A stretch of 64,000 nucleotides of DNA from Haloterrigena sp. KLK7 (lineage in GTDB: Archaea > Halobacteriota > Halobacteria > Halobacteriales > Natrialbaceae): contig NZ_CP149787.1 in assembly GCF_037914945.1 (NCBI RefSeq), positions 310,001 through 374,000 of the forward strand, given 5' to 3'. A program made the translations under genes and the position numbers. Positions 61,778 through 64,000 of this stretch are shown in pieces (within the stretch, counting starts at the first letter, position 1; each line of letters begins with the position of its first letter). The notes beneath the pieces are model-generated. The model did not search any database, was not told the origin of the DNA, and saw only the letters and a program-made list of their open reading frames with translations.

Positions 61778-63481
61778 TCAAATCGCTGCGAACTCCGGCG
61801 GGGCGAGCCACGGCAGCGACGCCTCGGAGGACGCGGTCCAGCAGTCGAGCCACGTCCGGAGATCGACGAGCCGCAACTTGTGTCTGACCGGCAGGTCGTG
61901 GACGTGCTCGAGGTCATCTAGGTATCGCCGGTCGAAATCGTAGCGGTCGAACAGCGTCCGGCGGTCGGGCCACGGCGGCTGAAACGACTCGAGGAACGGG
62001 GTCTTCCGCCGAACGAAGCGCTCGACCTCGTTGAGCAGCGTCTCGTCGTGTGGACGGTCCGGCGGCCTGTACCGCAAGATCTCGTCGTCGACCCGCGTAC
62101 AGGCCTCGAGGAATGTCTCCGTCGTGCGGTGTTCCGGCGGCGTCCGGAGGTGCCAGTCGAGCAGTTCGCGGTCGACCGCGGGAAACGACGTCACGAACTG
62201 ATCGGCCAAATGTGCGTGAAACGGCATCGAGGGCTGGTTGGAAATACCGACGCAGGTGAGCGCGTTCTGTACAGTGTCCGCACGGGACGACCGCGCGTCG
62301 AGCTCGTCGGCGATCGCGTCCCTGACGAACGACTCCGGATCGACGCCGAACGACGTCCGTTCGGCGAGGTCGCGACTGGCGTCGCGGCTGTAGCCGAAGG
62401 TCTCGAGCAACTCCTCGACGGGATCGGGATCGGGATCGAGTCTCCCGGTCGGGATCCGCTTGTCGAGGACGTCGACGGTCTGCTCTGCGGTGAAGTGACC
62501 CCGGAGGAACGTATCACAGAGCAGGCCGTGAAACATCGTGTCGACGTCCATCTCGTCGGTGTAGCCGGCGTGGTGGATGTGCAGCGATTCCTTGATACCC
62601 TGCGAGTAGCGCACCTTCGACTCGTCGGGGCGGAGATATCGCTCGTCCGGCGGAAACGCCGTGTGACTCGCGCCGTACTGTTCGGCGAGGCGACTCGCGA
62701 CCTGTACTTCCTGTGCGTCCGGATCGCCGACGGTGAAACTGCGCTCGATTCCGGGAATCCCCGCGAGGAGGACCCGCGAGTCGTAGCCCGCCGACAGGAG
62801 AACGCCCTTGGTCCCGGACAGCGTCGACCGCCGCCGAAACGCCCGCTCGAGGCGGTCTGCGAGCTCGGCGACGTAATCGAACGACTCCGGGCGGTAGACG
62901 AACCGCTCGAGCGAGTCGATGGCGTCGGCCCGGAGTAGGCTGTCGATCGGCAGTCGGCTGAGTTCCGTGACGGCGGTTTTCTCGCCGAGGGCAACGCCGA
63001 GGTGGAGGAACTCGAGGACGCCGTCCCGATCGATCGTCGGCTCCGGAACCGTCCGTCCGACCTCGGCGGCGTCGGTCCCGAAGACGCGCGTCCCGGGCTC
63101 GTCGGTGTAGAAACACTCGCGGGATCGGGCCGGATCCGTCGCCACGAACGCGTCGTCCGCACCGACGTCGATGACGGCCAGATACGAGCCGTTGAGCGCG
63201 TCCAGGGCGTCGCGGCCCGCCGTCTCGTAGCGTTCGAGCAGCCAGCGCGCGGCGTTGGACTCCTCCGACGACTCGTCGTTGGGGACGTACGCTTCGCCCC
63301 AGACGACACACCGGGCGTCGCCGTCCGCGTAGCTGGCGGTCCAGCCGGGCGCACCGAGCGCGTCGTCTCTGATACCGACGGTGACGGACGGTCCCGTCAG
63401 TACCTGATCGAATTCGTCGCTCGCCCTGTATCGCTCGAACGTCTCTCTGTCGCCGAATACGCCGAAGAGTTCCCTATTCAT
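61778..63481 (-). CDS. Asparagine-synthase-like amidotransferase lacking the glutaminase cysteine
   Basis: The 567-residue protein begins MNRELFGVFGDRETFERYRA and has an N-terminal Ntn-like domain (ALNGSYLAVIDVGADDAFVA, TDPARSRECFYTDEPGTRVF). It lacks the Cys2 that starts active class B glutamine amidotransferases. The synthetase domain has a PP-loop TKGVLLSAGYDSRVLLAGIP (SAGYDS at 230-235, ATP pyrophosphatase type) and a helical part with KVRYSQGIKESLHIHHAGYT. It should adenylate a carboxylate and amidate it, using free ammonia or a separate amide donor. In bacterial O-antigen loci such proteins (WbpS type) turn uronic acids into uronamides. With a nucleotide-sugar dehydrogenase 8 kb away, that role fits, but it is inference. 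Confidence 0.82.
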   Translation of the reverse strand: MNRELFGVFGDRETFERYRASDEFDQVLTGPSVTVGIRDDALGAPGWTASYADGDARCVVWGEAYVPNDESSEESNAARWLLERYETAGRDALDALNGSYLAVIDVGADDAFVATDPARSRECFYTDEPGTRVFGTDAAEVGRTVPEPTIDRDGVLEFLHLGVALGEKTAVTELSRLPIDSLLRADAIDSLERFVYRPESFDYVAELADRLERAFRRRSTLSGTKGVLLSAGYDSRVLLAGIPGIERSFTVGDPDAQEVQVASRLAEQYGASHTAFPPDERYLRPDESKVRYSQGIKESLHIHHAGYTDEMDVDTMFHGLLCDTFLRGHFTAEQTVDVLDKRIPTGRLDPDPDPVEELLETFGYSRDASRDLAERTSFGVDPESFVRDAIADELDARSSRADTVQNALTCVGISNQPSMPFHAHLADQFVTSFPAVDRELLDWHLRTPPEHRTTETFLEACTRVDDEILRYRPPDRPHDETLLNEVERFVRRKTPFLESFQPPWPDRRTLFDRYDFDRRYLDDLEHVHDLPVRHKLRLVDLRTWLDCWTASSEASLPWLAPPEFAAI

Positions 63482-63680
63482 CGAAGACCACCGTCGCGAC
63501 GTGCGATCGAAGTGGACCGGCGACGATTCGACCGATCGATAGCCGACCGACCACCGATCCCCGATCGCGGACGCGGCCATCGTCTCTCCGAGCGATACGA
63601 CAATTACTATGCCATTGTTAAGACCTGGAACGGCCGTATAGTGCCGATTCGAGCGACGGCTGATTCCGGCCTATCGGATC

Positions 63681-63688
63681 TATAATAA
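63681..63688 (+). promoter_or_regulatory. TATA box of the secreted lipoprotein gene
   Basis: The string tataataa lies about 35 bp before the lipoprotein ATG at 63720. With usual archaeal spacing, transcription would start about 9 bp before the ATG. Confidence 0.5.
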
Positions 63689-63719
63689 TGTCCCGACTGT
63701 CAGTAGCTTCGGGTCGTCA

Positions 63720-64000
63720 ATGCCACAGCAGCGACCTACCCGCCGACGAGTTCTCGCACTGTCGAGCGCAACCGCGATCGCCGGTCTCGCGGGGTGTACC
63801 GATCAGCTCAGCTCCGTCCTCGGCGAGTCGGACGACGATTCGAAAGAAGAGAAGAACGAGACGGACGACGAGTCGACCGAACAGGCGGCTGCACTCGCTG
63901 ACGGCGTCCCGCCGCTCGAGACGGAGTACGACAGCCGCGAGAAGTACCGCCAGCCCGGCGAGTCGCTCGACGACTTCAGCGACCTCTCCGACTGGGAGGT
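63720..64000 (+). CDS. Secreted lipoprotein, partial
   Basis: The gene is cut by the right edge after 93 codons. From ATG 63720 it reads MPQQRPTRRRVLALSSATAI with a twin-arginine run and a lipobox GLAGC (cysteine at residue 26), then an acidic Ser/Asp/Glu linker and the start of the mature domain: VPPLETEYDSREKYRQPGES followed by LDDFSDLSDWEV. The DDFSDLSDWEV phrase is often the beginning of a concanavalin-like or lyase-type domain in haloarchaeal exoproteins, so a polysaccharide-active protein is possible. It is divergent from the asparagine-synthase-like gene, with 238 bp between them. Confidence 0.7.
   Translation, partial: MPQQRPTRRRVLALSSATAIAGLAGCTDQLSSVLGESDDDSKEEKNETDDESTEQAAALADGVPPLETEYDSREKYRQPGESLDDFSDLSDWE

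Overview
The window is haloarchaeal chromosomal DNA. It has high GC outside islands, acidic Asp/Glu-rich proteins, twin-arginine signals with lipoboxes, DUF families restricted to Halobacteria, an Orc1/Cdc6 initiator beside origin recognition boxes, and AT-rich promoters close to start codons. Gene content (class I fructose-bisphosphate aldolase with FBPase, a CtaA-CtaB fusion, squalene synthase, IS1341-type TnpB) suits a member of the Natrialbales such as Natrinema or Haloterrigena relatives. That placement is inference from content, not from a search.

Left part (0-14 kb). A partial NAD-binding dehydrogenase is followed by a broken aldo/keto reductase, a GrpB-family protein, a K+ channel/TrkA protein, the intact copy of the same aldo/keto reductase, a second reductase, and the heme A/O synthase fusion beside a small zinc-finger membrane protein. 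At 7.76-11.17 kb lies a lower-GC islet with a secreted polysaccharide-lyase-like protein and a polysaccharide deacetylase lipoprotein. Both sides of the islet carry pieces of the same convergent gene pair (a zinc-finger membrane protein and a DUF7111-like protein). A DUF3267 membrane metalloprotease, a PadR-type regulator and a DUF7344-like membrane regulator follow.

Middle (14-46 kb). This is mainly central metabolism: fatty-acid oxidation genes (two acyl-CoA dehydrogenases, an acyl-CoA ligase, 3-hydroxyacyl-CoA dehydrogenase), squalene synthase, an aminotransferase, the aldolase-FBPase operon, an aldehyde dehydrogenase, two paralogous glutamate dehydrogenases, a CitE-like lyase, and a thioredoxin lipoprotein with CcdA. 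A replication origin lies at about 36.7-37.6 kb: an orc1/cdc6 gene, an AT-rich core and six copies of a 19-bp box. At 42.75-44.1 kb a solitary TnpB element carries one in-frame stop; its RNA-like 3' end abuts the promoter of an acyl-CoA dehydrogenase.

Right part (45-64 kb). After a DUF7544-like membrane protein, a RIO-type kinase and a repeat-rich surface protein comes a surface-glycan region: glmS, a membrane-tethered HTH regulator, then a tight operon of nucleotide-sugar dehydrogenase, DUF354 glycosyltransferase-like protein, GT4 glycosyltransferase and a large polytopic membrane protein. These are followed by DUF1616, two DUF7344-type membrane regulators, a cysteine-less asparagine-synthase-like enzyme and a truncated secreted lipoprotein. 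The most interesting hypothesis is that the synthetase amidates a uronic acid made by the dehydrogenase, with membrane-bound HTH proteins controlling the locus.
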